Below the pieces are notes generated by a model. That model was not told the DNA's origin and did no database searches. It saw nothing but the letters and a program-made list of their open reading frames with translations. The position numbers and the translations under genes are program-made. Shown in pieces: positions 49,801 through 61,490 of a stretch of 64,000 bases of DNA; the first letter of the stretch is position 1; the number at the start of each line of letters is the position of its first letter. The DNA is taken from positions 1,160,124 to 1,224,123 of the forward strand of contig RHPI01002503.1 of the NCBI GenBank assembly GCA_009103225.1, written 5' to 3'. The stretch is from Chlorokybus atmophyticus (Eukaryota > Streptophyta > Chlorokybophyceae > Chlorokybales > Chlorokybaceae).

Positions 49801-51504
49801 AGGGAGCTTATTGACCTCGAATGCCCTGTCAACAAGAGCTTTACAGGCAAAACGTTACTTGTAATGCTGTGCATTGATACCGTCACCGCGGGCGTGTCGG
49901 ATCGAGTCAAGCTCGACATGGTGGGCAAGGAGAGCCTCATTAGAGTGTGGTTGCCATCCGGGACAAGAAACAGAGTTGGAGATGGATGCTATCGATCTTC
50001 TTTTCGGCATCACATGTCACTGTCATGTGGCCCGCCACCCTGTCAGGCAATGGCGGTTATTAACCAAATGGCTGCACGGCGCTGCGCTCGGCAGCCGGAT
50101 AGGAAATGTCGTTTATTCCCAAGAACATGAGGTTTGTTTGCCGGCAATGCGAAGACACGCTTATGATACGTGTGCCCCCGCTCCCTCCCCTGCTTTGCAT
50201 TTATGTACAGCTATGGTAAAGTTGCATGCCCCTTCCTCCCACAGCGTCCAGCCCAGTCAAGAAAGCGCCTCGCACAAGGGCTTACGGTCAACCGTTGAGG
50301 CCCGCATGTTGCGCCGCACCAGTTGGCATCGGCGTAATGCCTTTGTGTGTGCAGTACTTGTGACTGTTTTTGGCAGAATTGCTACAAGCATTATTCCACA
50401 TGGCATGACCGGGTTAGAGATCCGATTGTTTGTGTGCGCATGTGCATGCATTTAATTGCGTGTGCGTGTGTACGTGCGTGCCAGGAACTGCAAGTGCAGT
50501 GGTGTGGACATTGTATTATTGCACATTTTATATTATATGTTCAACAATTTTCACACTCCAACATTTACCATTCTGTTAACAATGTCTGCATGACGTGTAC
50601 TCATGTACCCAAGGTTGTCAACCTACGTATTCCCGCACCACGCACAGTGACCCAACATTATGCATTACATGCTTACCTAAGCATGTGTATGGGTCTTCTG
50701 ACAGGACACAGCGGCCGTCATTCGCGGCCAACCTCGCTGGAACAGCACGAAGGGGGGGATAGGTGTTCATTATGATGCATGGCTGACGCATCAAGTGGTT
50801 CCTTGAAATCGGCACAAAGCTTGCTTTCAACTTTGTGCTCTTCAGCCAAACAGCGCGCCCAGGCACGTAATGCATCGCAACCGTCGCTGCTGCATTGGTG
50901 AGGGTGGTGGGGTGTTGTTGATGTTGCTGATTGCGGTAGTTGCATCTGAGCCATTAGCAAAGCTGACTGCAGCAACACAATTGTGCGACTGTGACAACCG
51001 ACGTTGGAGCTTTTGGTGAGCAAGAGAAGAGTTTGAAATCGAATTACACTATGACTGCAGCGGCTGAACTACAGCGGCTGCAATGGTTATGCAATCAGCG
51101 ACAAGTGCAGCAATGACAGCCGCTGCAGTAGTGCGGCTGTCGTTGCGTGTGCTTGTGCATGCACAAACACGATAGCTGCTACCTTGCTATGACTTTGCTA
51201 GAATCATCGCAACAGCAAATCATGGCTATGGCAACAACATCCACCGCTCGCCTGCCGCCGCCGCCTCCTCCACGCCTCCACTGCTCCAACGCCATGAGCA
51301 CCGACAGTTTACCAGCTGTCAAGCTCATGTATAACTGCAGCATCGCACGCAGACATGTAAGGTCCACGCGGCGTTCCGTTGGCCTACCAAACCCTAACGT
51401 ACGAACCATGCATGATGCGTCTCGCCAGCACCGCGCAACGCACCAATGAGGGTGCGTACATTGACGACCAGAAGGACCAGAGACCTTCGGCATGTCCATA
51501 CACT
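49801..51504. other. Spacer between inverted units; no firm gene
   Basis: The plus frame 49687-50130 continues as LECPVNKSFTG..., beyond the end of the inverted homology. A plus frame at 51147-51449 has a Pro-rich stretch. Neither shows a known domain. Self-complementary CAGCGGCTG motifs occur at 51057-51135. Confidence 0.35.
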
Positions 51505-51529
51505 GTCACATGCTTAGTTGAGCCGCGAC

Positions 51530-51760
51530 AGACCATGCATGGTCCGGCCGCTCCTGTGTACGCAAACCAGGGATGTACTTGGTCTGGTCGCGCACCAAGT
51601 ATGGTGCGCGACTGCGCGCCAGGTGGTGGGGCCCCGAAAGCACCATGGACGGTCCATCCCCCGCGGACCAGGCACTCGTGGTCCTCGGGGCACGGACCAT
51701 ATATGGCCCGCGGGGTCCGTGGAAGGACCATACATGGTCCTTCCACGGACCCCGCGGGCC
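51530..51760. repeat. GGACCAT/GGTCC foldback cluster with a 56-bp palindrome
   Basis: 51705-51731 and 51734-51760 are perfect 27-bp inverted arms around 2 bases (GGCCCGCGGGGTCC...). Related GGACCAT..ATGG motifs recur at 51537, 51653 and 51694. This gives open frames on several strands at once, so the frames here are not evidence of genes. Confidence 0.9.
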
Positions 51761-51781
51761 TTGAATGTCAAGCTGTGTAGA

Positions 51782-52817
51782 CAATAACAAACAAAGCTGA
51801 TTCACGCCTACACATCCTACGTATACATGTTGGCAACATGGTTGATGGCTGGTTACAGACCACAACACACAGTCAGATATTCCACAACTCGAGACACAAG
51901 CGCACGCGCAAGGCTCACTTTGAAACTACCATCCTCAATTTCATGTTCATTGCGTCCTCAGCGCAAACCTCGTGTTTAGCTTCAACTATCACGGCGTAGT
52001 CTTCGCTAATGGCAATGCCATCGATCTGCACATGCTGCCAACAACAACACATTCAACTTGGCATAGTTTTACAATGCAATAGAGAGCATGCTTGTTGACA
52101 ACGCACCATTGTTGTGTCTTTGCTTCAGAAGTGGCGTTGATATAAGCGTTTCGCATCCAGCTGGTCGTGCAGCATCGGATAGATGACCGCATGTTCTGCA
52201 GCCTTGTTCTCTTGGATTGTAGTCTCTCGGTGCACAAAGCCCCCCCCCCCCCCCCCTCCCCNCGTATTGTTGACCTGAATGACATCATTTCATGGCCGAC
52301 CATCAAAACCTCTTTGTAACTAGCATCATAGGTCACAAGGGATTGCAACATAAGCATGTAAAAGCAATGCTTTGCCACCAGCTGAAACAGGCGGCTATAA
52401 TAACCAATTATGACATATCTGCCATTGTCGTTCAACTCAAGCATGGACAGATCCAACACTTCCATCATATCCAACTCATCCACATTGTCGGGCATGTCTT
52501 GCAACAGTATCACGGTAACACCTGCAGCATTGTTGTAATGTGGCGTTCCACCTATATACATGAAGCTTGGGTCAATGACAGTTACAACACATATTGCTAC
52601 CAGCATGCCCATGATGTATAATTGAATTGGTTGCCTTTCTAAGGCGGATGAACTTCCAACCTTTAAAATTCATGTCGGGGTCAGGGATGTACATAATTAC
52701 GTTGCTGTCTACTCTCTCTGGCGAGACACCCCTGCTATCATTGAGTGTAAGCAAACAGAATTGCTTTTCACCCTTGTAACTGTGCAGACTACACGGTGCG
52801 TGCATGCCAAGCCACAG

Positions 52818-52897
<80 letters not shown>

Positions 52898-53060
52898 NAG
52901 CGAAGCAGCATAGCGACCAGTAAACCCGGGCCCACCATCAACGCACCTTGACATGTCATGCAGACCATCGCCTCCCGGTGCAGCCATGGCCGCGGGCACC
53001 GCCTGTGGTGGCCGTCTGCCCCTACAACAAGTCGAAACCACCTTTAACGGCTCATCACGC
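51782..53060 (-). CDS. PD-(D/E)XK nuclease-like (Crinkler-like) coding unit, copy 2
   Basis: Minus-strand unit inverted relative to 48530-49800. Reading right to left: GVSPERVDSNVIMYIPDPD and KGWKFIRLRKATNS (52740-52640). A GTAGCA...ATATAG intron (about 52560-52610) then leads to PHYNNAAGVTVILLQD and DELDMMEVLDLSMLELNDN (52550-52440). After the N/poly-C join comes ENKAAEHAVIYPMLHDQLDAK (52200-52140), then IDGIAISEDYAVIVEAKHEVC (52017-51955) before a GTGAGC donor. The spacing E ... ID-G ... VEAK fits the restriction-endonuclease-like core (Glu helix, Asp, ExK). Such domains form the C-terminal parts of Crinkler-type effector-like proteins; that link is an inference. It is interrupted by single Ns at 52262 and 52898, so the true gene is uncertain. 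Confidence 0.45.
52240..52262. other. Poly-C run ending in a single N (doubtful join)
   Basis: C17, T, then CCCC and N. The reading unit of the nuclease-like gene is broken exactly here. Confidence 0.8.
52822..52898. repeat. (GA)n microsatellite ending in a single N
   Basis: About 73 bp of GA repeat followed by N at 52898. Together with 52262 it brackets a contig of 635 bp. Confidence 0.95.
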
Positions 53061-53094
53061 CTGCGCACACGTGTGTGTGCGCGCATGCATGCGC

Positions 53095-53495
53095 ATGTCT
53101 GTTTGTGAGCGTGATCTTTAGGCTACTTGTTCAACTTACGTTGCAAAATGCGACATGCAATGCTTTCAAACTGTGCGCATGCGTACCTACGATGAAAAAG
53201 CCCCTTTGATCCCTTACACGCGCATACTATTGCTGCAGTTTAGGGCTCCTTAGACACCCACGGCACCACCTTGCAGTATCCGCAACATCAAGACGCTTAA
53301 GCAAGTCATGGACAATTGAGTTAAAGAGCTGAATCAACAACTTGGCAAGAATGCCGAGAAAACCACTAAGTCAACACGTATGCATAAACACAATAATACG
53401 CGCACGCACAAGCACGCGCACACATCATGCATGCATGCAGACACCTTCATGCAGTTGTGCATAGCAAGTTGCACCAAGCACTACAAACATATCCG
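53095..53495 (-). repeat. Dispersed repeat, inverted copy of 48060-48475
   Basis: Reverse complement of cop C, including the RLDVADTARWCRG frame. It makes the outer part of the 48.06-53.5 kb inverted repeat. Confidence 0.65.
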
Positions 53496-53983
53496 GGATA
53501 TTGCCGTTAGAGGCAACTTGTTGGCTGAAGCAGCTGTCATGGCAATGAGCCAGGTTTGTCAATTTACCCTCAACTTGTGCACACAGTATTCATTGCATAT
53601 TGTGTTGATTGGTTGAGGTGAACGAGCGCACAGCAGAGGGAGCACTTCACTGTCTCGAGCTAGAGAAGTTGCTGCCACGCAATTGCTGCAATGCGTACAA
53701 CAACAGTCGTGTCGACAGTACTCACATGCACAATTATGATGGCCAAAAACAGCTAAGGTTATGTGAGTGACAAGTTCACTATCGATAACAGTGGAAGTGA
53801 CAACAAGAAAGTTGATATGTCGCACTACACTTTGATATGCATAGCTACCTTTTTATGCACAAGGTAGGTGGGCGTACATCTTATGAACCGATGTAACAAG
53901 CTCAACTCGCTTTATGCCGTATTATTTACTTAGCCGGCGGACCCGCAGCTCTCAGGGTGTCCATTGCCACGCTTGCAGCACTC

Positions 53984-54843
53984 TGCCTTTGTGGCCAACA
54001 CGTTTTCCTGCTATTTGCATGCCTGGGCGTCGTAGCCGCACTCGCGCACGGGGTACCATGCCGTGGCGCGGTAGCAACCCTTGCTGGTGGGGGGAGAGCC
54101 TGAGGGAGAGGGAGAGGTGCAACCGCCGATGGCCTTGCAGCAAGAGAACTTGGTGTAAACCTGAAAAGGTGAGAAGTGAAGTGTAAGTTGATAGTAGGAC
54201 AGTGCTGCAGAACACGCGCAAGCGCACGCGCACACACATATATAGTCCAGAGTATGGGTTTTCTTACAGGGTTCTAGCCGCATGCTTTCAGGTCATGCAC
54301 GCATCGTTTGGCTGATTTCGGCTGCCAGAAGCATCCGTGTTCTGGCGCGGGTGTCGGGGGTTTGGCGGGGGCGCCGATGGCGATGTCGGCGCAGTTCCAG
54401 GCCTCATCTGGGTACCTCGCGGTGGTCGACCCGCAGTCGGGCACGCCGGGATCCCGCTCTTTTACCGGCCACGCCGGATTGCAGCAATTGCAACAGTGTA
54501 TACATGAGTCTCCCTTTCTCAAGAACAACTAGTGCAACAACATGATAATTTCATTTGCGTACGTGTTGCCGCTGAGGTAGTGCCAATGGAGCACGCATCG
54601 CTCGCACTTGACGCCGGCGAGGAGGGTGTACTTCATCGTGTAGGTGTAAGGGCCGGTGCCGAGGCCGCACTTGGCAAGAACCACCATAGGCCTTTGCCAT
54701 CGGCACGCTGAAGCTTGTGCTTGTTGAAGCAAGCCTGCAAGTTATTACAGTTAGCAGCCACTTGCAATACAAGCCACCACCACCACAACATTGTGTTGTT
54801 GTACCTGGGTGGCCTTGTTGCTGACGGCGGGGATGGTCAACGT
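53984..54843 (-). pseudogene. Lytic polysaccharide monooxygenase-like (chitin-binding type) gene remnant
   Basis: Minus-strand blocks in LPMO order: LTIPAVSNKATQ (54843-54805), intron, then ACFNKHKLQRADGKGLWWFLP (54734-54672). After a frame change, PYTYTMKYTLLAGVKCERCVLHWHYLSGN follows in the next frame (54660-54565). A further exon reads CCNPAWPVKERD and ARYPDEAWNCADIAI (54495-54375), ending in a Pro/Ser linker. A last exon after TTTTCAG (about 54159) reads VYTKFSCCKAIGGCT and ends CGYDAQACK. The RCVLHWHY / WNCADIAI pair is characteristic of AA15/AA10-like, PF03067-type secreted copper oxidases of polysaccharides. The N-terminal His brace was not found. A frameshift and an in-frame TAG (before GTAAGA near 54265) suggest a pseudogene or sequencing errors. 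Confidence 0.55.
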
Positions 54844-55130
54844 GATTAATTATATGCGTTTATCATGTCGTTATCAACGTGCGTGTTGTAATCATCGTAA
54901 GCAATTTTGCCATGCAAGTAATGTAGTGCGTGTTTGTCATTATATGGTATCTATACATCTTTCATCATTTACGACAACTTCACAGGACCAATGGATTTTG
55001 CCGTAGTATTTGACCCACGAATATTATCATAAGCGAAAGGTCCGATCGAGGTTAACAAACCGGCTACTCTCTCGGCCAAGTGACGGGCACTTTACAGTTA
55101 AGTGGCATTAACACTTAATCGTATTTGGTC
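54844..55130. other. No gene seen
   Basis: Flank of the LPMO remnant and left flank of the retrotransposon. Confidence 0.5.
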
Positions 55131-55135
55131 TTGTA
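55131..55135. other. Target-site duplication TTGTA (left)
   Basis: Identical to 63279-63283 on the other side of the element. Confidence 0.85.
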
Positions 55136-55791
55136 TATGACGGTGCTCGTGCCTTGTCACTTGTGAGCTGGTTCAATCAACAACCCTCTCACCAAGGCAC
55201 GGTATTCACGTCGGAACCTTGCCCCCTTTGCCAAGCACACACGCGCGCCCCGCCACTCGAGTACACACGCGCATGCGCTCGAAGCTACACACCAACTTGT
55301 GTAGCGCTGTGGATCGTCACACAAGGAAGCACACACCAGTGGACACACGCTAGCAACCCCTGCTAACCACCACCAAGCTTGCACACAAGAAACTAGGGAG
55401 CTAAAGGTTGTATTGCAAATTGTAGAATGTCACTTTTATACCTATTAGTCTGCACATGCTACTGTCCAGACGATTCTAGCGCCAGACGGAACTAGAAGCT
55501 AAGATACTCTTGCAGAAACTTGTAGTACACTTCTAGACCTTTCCGACACCAAAGATCTCCTCATGTGCTGCTCACATGGTCAAGTTATACTACTTGGCGC
55601 CAGGCCCTTCCAGAAATCTGGTCAAGCCCTTCTCGACTGGCCCTCCGTTTTCTGGCGTCTTCCAGACTGGCCCTGAGCCGGTCGATATCTGCGGCAGACT
55701 CGCAACCTGCTGATATCCGCCACAAGTCATGAAAAACATGGTATCTCACAAATGGCCATGAAAATCACGATTTTTGGCCTTGACTGTTACA
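55136..55791 (-). repeat. 3' LTR (656 bp)
   Basis: Matches 62603-63278 along its length with small indels (for example about 12 bp near 62995). In element orientation it starts TGTAACAGTC. Its other end has TATGAC where the partner has TGTGAC, a mutation in the terminal dinucleotide. Confidence 0.93.
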
Positions 55792-57858
55792 CTCCTCGCC
55801 CCCTAAGTGAGCTTCGTCCTTGAAGCTCGCGAGGTCGTCGAGCAAGATAGTCACACACAACGTCGCAAGCATTAGCCAAGTGTGCCTCTGGCTCCCATGA
55901 TGCTTCATGCAATGTATAGCCCTTCCGAAGGAGTGGAGTCCATTTCACTAGAAACTTGCGCACGCCATGCACAAACTTCTCATCAAAGATGTCTTTTACC
56001 TCGTACTCTGGTTTACCATCCGTGCCAACTTCGGGGGGCGGCCTTTCAGGCGGTTGTCCTCGATAAGCTGTTAAAAGGGAGACGTGAAAAACTGGGTGCA
56101 CACTCATGGTGTCGGGTAGCTCCAGCTTGTACGCCACGTCCGAAATAACTTTGCTGACCGTAAATGATCCCAACCAGCGTTTATTGAGCTTGCGAACTCC
56201 CGTACGCACCTGTACATGCTTCGCGGAGAGTAACACAATGTCGCCGTCCTGAAATCTGAGGTGTCGGCGATGCGCGTCCGCGTACTGCTTTTGCCTATTT
56301 TGTGCCACCAATAGCGCCTCCCTAGCTGCCTTATTAATGTTCGCGCACTTTGTGAGGAAGCCATTAGCTGCCTCCACACGCACGTCATGTCGTCGCGGTG
56401 TCCATGCCGTCAACAGTGTCAATGAATGTTGCCCGTAGTTCATAAGGAAGGGAGTGACACCTGTGCTTGCATTGTGGTGGTTGTTGATCGCAAACTCCAT
56501 CAACTCAAGCAGCTCCGCTTGATTGTCTTGTCGCGCGTTAACGTAGCAACGCAGCATGTCCTTAATCACACTGTTGGCCCGCTCCGTTTGCCCATCGGTT
56601 TGCGGGTGGCATGCCGTGCTAAACTTCAGTGTGGTACCCAGTGCACTATGCAGCGCCTCCCAAAACTTACTTGTAAAGCAGCGGGTCGCGATCACTCACA
56701 ATGCTTCGTGGTAATCCATGAGAACAAAACACATGCTTTACGAACAAGCGTGCGGCCTCCGGTGCCGTGCAAGACTCGCTACACGGTGCCAAGCGTACCA
56801 TTTTGCTGGTTTTATCGACGAACACAAGTATAGCATCGTACCCTTCTTTTGTCTTTGGTAGACCCATAATAAAGTCCATGGTAACTTGCTCCCACTTGGA
56901 CAATGGCACAGGAAGAGGTTGCAGTAACCCACCTGGCTTTAGTTGCTTGCCTTCACCCTTTGGCATGCGTCGCACAACGCCACGTAGTTGCGCACATCGC
57001 GATGCATCTTTCGCATGTAAAAACGCTGTTTCAAGCTTGCCAAAGTCCTCTCCAACCCTTGGTGACCAGCAATGGGCAGGTCATGAGCTTTCTTCAGCAA
57101 CTTCACACGGATATGCGCGACGTTGGGGATGTACAAGCGCCCGTGGTGCCATAGCAGCCCGTCGCGCAATGACCAATGCCCACTAGTATCCGTAGCTGCA
57201 TTTCCAGCTCTTGCAACACTTTCATACCCTCCGTGTCTTCACAAAGCACTTGCCAAATCGTCGGTCCACTTGGGCTGCACTGGAGCCAGTGCCTCAATTG
57301 CATTAAGCCGGCTCAGCGCGTCAGCAACACCATTTGACGTACCGGGCTTGTACTTGATATTGAAGTCAAAGAGTTGAAAGAACTCCAGCCATCGTGCTTG
57401 TCTGCGACGTAAATGAGGTTGTGTTTGTACCTCAGTGGAGAGTGATCCGTCTCAGGCACGAACTTTGCCTTCTAGAAAACAACGCCATTGTCGTAGCGCC
57501 ATTACTTGCGCCAAAAGTTCCTTCTCGTGCACGGGGTAATTCAGCTGCGCACCACTCATCTTCTTGCTGAAGAATGCTACTGGTTGCAGGCCGTTGCCAT
57601 GGTCTTGCTGCAGAACTCCTACGGCTGTGTCGGACGCGTCGCAAGCAAAAATAAATGTCTTTTCCATGTCGGGGGGAGCCAGGACTGATGCCTCCGTCAG
57701 CGCCTTCTTCAACGCAGCAAACGCATGTTCCTCTGTTGCTGACCAGCTCCAGGTCTTTCCCTTCTTGAGCAGGGCAGTCAAGGGAGCAGCTATGCGCGAA
57801 AACCCCATGATAAACTTGCGATAATACCCCGCAAGGCCTAAAAAGGACATCACCTCCN
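55787..57858 (-). pseudogene. Retrotransposon pol 3' part: RT connection, RNase H, integrase, chromodomain
   Basis: Starts at the N at 57859 with EVMSFLGLAGYYRKF, then the RNase H region (FACDASDTAVGVLQQD, ending [10 protein letters not shown]). The integrase zinc region is AGHQGLERTL ... CDACQRVK. The integrase core has TMDFIMGLP, VSDRDP and HPQTDGQTERAN as the D, D, E blocks. A GPY-like region and a C-terminal chromodomain follow (EYEVKDIFDEK ... FLVKWTP ... ASWEP, about 56010-55880). Chromodomains steer integration toward methylated-histone chromatin. Frame changes near 57420, 56960 and 56690 break the frame. Confidence 0.88.
55792..55804 (-). other. Polypurine tract
   Basis: On the minus strand, AGGGGGCGAGGAG lies directly before the 3' LTR, the expected plus-strand primer position. 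Confidence 0.8.
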
Positions 57859-57859
57859 T

Positions 57860-59927
57860 AATACCGGAGCTGAAGTTAATGCTAACTTCACTTGTTGCAT
57901 AGCAGTTTCTTGGTCTGACGTCCAAGAAAATGGCGCGTCCTTTCGCAACAATTTAGTTAAGGGCATTACAACTGTAGAATAACCCATCATCAATTTGCGA
58001 AAATAATTTGCCAATCCCAAAAATGATCTCAGTTGATGAATATTTTTGGGTTGAGGCCAATTCTTGACAACTTGCACCTTGCGAGGGTCAGGCTTTACAC
58101 CCGCACCACTCACAACATGTCCCAAGAATGGTAACTCCGATTTGCAAAAGTCACATTTTGCAAGGCTGGCAAATAAATGATGCTTCCGCAACAAAGTAAA
58201 CACCGCTTCTAAGTGTTGCTTATGTTCCTCTTTGGTTTTACTAAAGACAATAATGTCATCCAAGTAAACCATAACATACTTGCCAAGTATATTACCGAAA
58301 ATTTTATTCATTTCCTTCTGAAACACAGCAGGCGCATTCGTCAATCCAAAGGGTAGCACTTTGTATTGATAATGGCCCGAAGGTGTTCTGAAAGCTGTCT
58401 TATAGACATCAGCGGAATGAATTCGGATCTGATGATATCCACTTGTCAGGTCTAATGTACTGAAGTATGCATTACCTGATAGTTTATCAAACACGTCATC
58501 AATCCGTGGCAACGGGTATCGATTTTTCACCGTGATTTTGTTTAAAGCACGATAGTCCACACACATGCGCAATTTTCCATTCTTTTTCATCACAAATAGG
58601 ATGGGTGCGCCAAAGGGTGAAGAACTTGGTTCAATCAATCCTTTTTCCAATAACTCCTTGATTTGTGTTTCCATTTCCCCCCTTTCTCTAGGGCTTAGCC
58701 TATATATTGGCCGAAAAGGAGGATCACTATCAGGAATTAATGGTATAGTGTGTCCGACACCTCGGTCAGGAGGCAAGCCCGGCAACTCATCTGAGAACAC
58801 ATCTTGATATTCCTCAATGAGGTCTGCCACACCTTCAGTACTACCCGGCGCAATGTCATCTGATGAAGACAAATGTACCAGAAAAGCCGGTGTGTTTTTG
58901 CGCAACGCACGTTTCACCTGTAGTGCCGTGAGTAACGCAGGGTCGGGTTGCTTGAATTCCAAGCTATGCGACCCTTTCACAGACAATGTAATCCGCTTAC
59001 CGCCTTTCTTTACTGTGCACAAGCGTGCACCCGTATCCAATGTCATTGTGACATTATTTTGCCATTCTTGGCCTAGTACCACATCAACACCAGATATGTT
59101 GATTGCTACTACTATAAAGGCAAGATTGGCATAATAATTACCAATTTTAACCTTCAATTTTACTTCTCCCGTCACTGGCAATGTACCCCCAGCACCGGCA
59201 GCCGAAAATGCTGAGGGTTTGCGCATGATTTTATTGCGCGCAACCCATTGCTCGTCCACGAAGTTGTGTGTCGCACCAGTGTCAATCAAAAACGAGCTAT
59301 TCACACCTTGCATTGTGCCACTGAATGTCCACAACAAAGGTACCACTCGTCCTTGAAAGGTAGCCAAGAATCCGTGACTAATGCGGGGGTTGATTAATAT
59401 TGCTGATAATCGAATTGTCCCAGTCTCGCGCTTGGTGAATTGTTTTAAAACAGTACCCCCTCGAGTATACTTCAACCATGGGCCATGATATTTTGGCACC
59501 ATTGCTACCACACTCAGGGATCTGTGTTTACATTGCAATTCACTCAATGTGTGCAACACGTCGGTAAGCATGTTAAATTTCACATGTACCAGTACACAAG
59601 TATTTGCTTCCACTGTTGCAACATCAAACAGTGGTAACTTGTGATGTGTTTGCCATGCATGCGTCATTACATGCATTTGAGACAGATTATCAAACCAGTT
59701 AACTGCTTGTATCTCAAGCAACTGACTATCAACCTTTGCTACATCAGCCACAGCGTAATCCTATTCAACCTTCTTGGCTTTGCCCTTCGCCTTCGTAGGA
59801 CAGGCCTTTGCAACGTGACCCGGCTGATGGCAGATGAAACAGGTGCGAGCTGCAGTAGGTGCATTACCAGCAGACGTACCACCAATTCGAGGAGCGAATG
59901 TCTTCGCTTTCTTCGCCACATGTACAC
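57860..59927 (-). pseudogene. Foreign gypsy gag-pol segment between two single Ns
   Basis: It carries its own zinc knuckle (CFICHQPGHVAKAC, about 59850), aspartic protease (DTGATHNFVDEQ, about 59280), a complete RT (YMVYLDD-type box KYVMVYLDDIIVFSK, about 58260) and the start of RNase H (FLGLANYFRKL). It stops at 57860. Both ends are exactly a single N (59928 and 57859). The surrounding element is missing almost nothing there: its RT ends REWASP and resumes at EVMSFLGLAGYY. It lacks LTRs. This is best explained as a contig of another family placed in a scaffold gap rather than a nested insertion. Confidence 0.8.
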
Positions 59928-59928
59928 N

Positions 59929-60809
59929 CGGGGAAGCCCACTCGCGCACCACCTGCACTTTGTTGGGGTCCGGCTTGATGCCATGCGACACGATGTGGCC
60001 TAGGTACTCCACCTCTCAAAGCAAGAATTTGCACTTTTGTAGCTGGGCGTACAACTTGTGTTTGCGTAAACGCTGCAACACGCGCCGTAGACGTGCCACG
60101 TGCTCCTCCTTTGACTTCGCGTACACAAAAATGTCGTCGAGGTACACGAGAACTCCCTTACCAATCAAGTCAGCAAAAACGCTGTTGATTAGCGTTTAAT
60201 ATGTTGCCGGCGCGTTCGTAAGTCCGAAGGACATGACCACTCGTAGTGCCCATAATGTGTGTTAAAAGCTGTTTTCTCCACATCCTCGGGCGCGATGCGG
60301 ATTTGGTGATAACCTCCAGCAAGATCAAGTGTTGTGACGTACTGCGCACCTTGCAATTGCTCCAGCAACTCGTTGATGCGTGGGAGTGGAAAGCAATTCC
60401 TCTTCGTGATGTTGTTGAGAGCTCGGCAGTCGACGCACATGCGCAAGCTCCCGTTCTTCTTTCGTACAAACAAAATAGGTGCACCATAAGGGGATTTACT
60501 AGGCCTGATGTAGCCTCTTTTCAGCAAGTCCGCCACCTGCCTCTCGGCCTCTTCCAGCTCCAAAGGTGACAACTTGTATATGGGCGGATACGGTGGCTTG
60601 TGCACGCCCTCAATCAGCTCCACACGATGGTCTACGCTCCGTGGAGGTGGTAGACCAGATGGAAGTCCGTCCACCATAACATCTTGGTATTCTTTAACAA
60701 GTTCACACACCTCGGGGTCCATTGTAGCCGTCTTAACATCGTCACTCAACTCCGGTGCTGACTTTGCAGTGCTTTCGCGCACCACGCACAACCATGCAGC
60801 CTTTGCCAT
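59929..60809 (-). pseudogene. Retrotransposon RT (first part)
   Basis: Reads YKLSPLELEEAERQV, LFVRKKNGSLRMCVDCRAL, TTLDLAGGYHQIRI, then a frameshift near 60235. In the next frame MSFGLTNAPATY is followed by a stop, VLVYLDDIFVYAK (about 60150-60115), another stop, and VEYLGHIVSHGIKPDPNK up to the N at 59928. The YLDD active site is intact; the frame is not. Confidence 0.88.
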
Positions 60810-61152
60810 CGTGGAAACAATAACTTCCTTAATTGCACATAAGAGATCTGGGCAATTGTCGTACCACCTAATTGTGCGTGCCGCACCTCGATGACGTCCG
60901 ACGCAGCTATGACAAAATCTCTCTTGCTTTCCACAAAGCGATCTGCTTCTTCAATAGGGCATGCATGCATACCTTGAATGGACTCTCCACCGTTTCGTTC
61001 GATGGTGAGCATGCGCTTCCTCCAATTGATGGATGGATTATGTTGTTATAGCCACGGTAGTTCAAAAATCCCGTTAAACCCGTTCCCTAGTGTGATGCAG
61101 CAAAATCGCATGTTCTCCTTCATCTTGCCAATGCAAACGCACAACACTTTGG

Positions 61153-61437
61153 TCATAAGCGCAGCGCCATTACCTCCAGAGGGTGGCTCTCCATCAGCAG
61201 CTTCACTTCACCTCTTCGTAATGACGAAAGCCAACCGTAACGCCGCGCTATATCAATACTCATAAAGTTGACGTTAGCACCGTTATCAATCATGAGATTA
61301 CACTCTCTCCATCGTCCTTGGTCATCGCAAATGTGTGCTCGAAGCCCGAAGTGCTTTGTTGTCTCCTCTTTTGCATAACTCACCACCGTTGGCGCGTTCA
61401 TAGCCATCTCCTCTTGCTTCCTTGATGGGAATGTCAC
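61153..61437 (-). pseudogene. Retrotransposon aspartic protease
   Basis: Contains LMIDNGANVNFMS, the protease active-site loop with Asn in place of the usual Ser/Thr (D-N-G-A instead of D-S/T-G-A). This may weaken activity. Confidence 0.65.
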
Positions 61438-61490
61438 AGCATCCGTTCGTGCATCAGGCTCCTTCCTATCCCCAGCAGTAGCCTCCTCAC

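Noticed and set aside
51384-51868. Overlapping ORFs on both strands
   Set aside because: Explained by the GGACCAT/GGTCC palindromic repeats.
57432-57824. Plus-strand ORFs in the retrotransposon
   Set aside because: Antisense to the RNase H region of pol.
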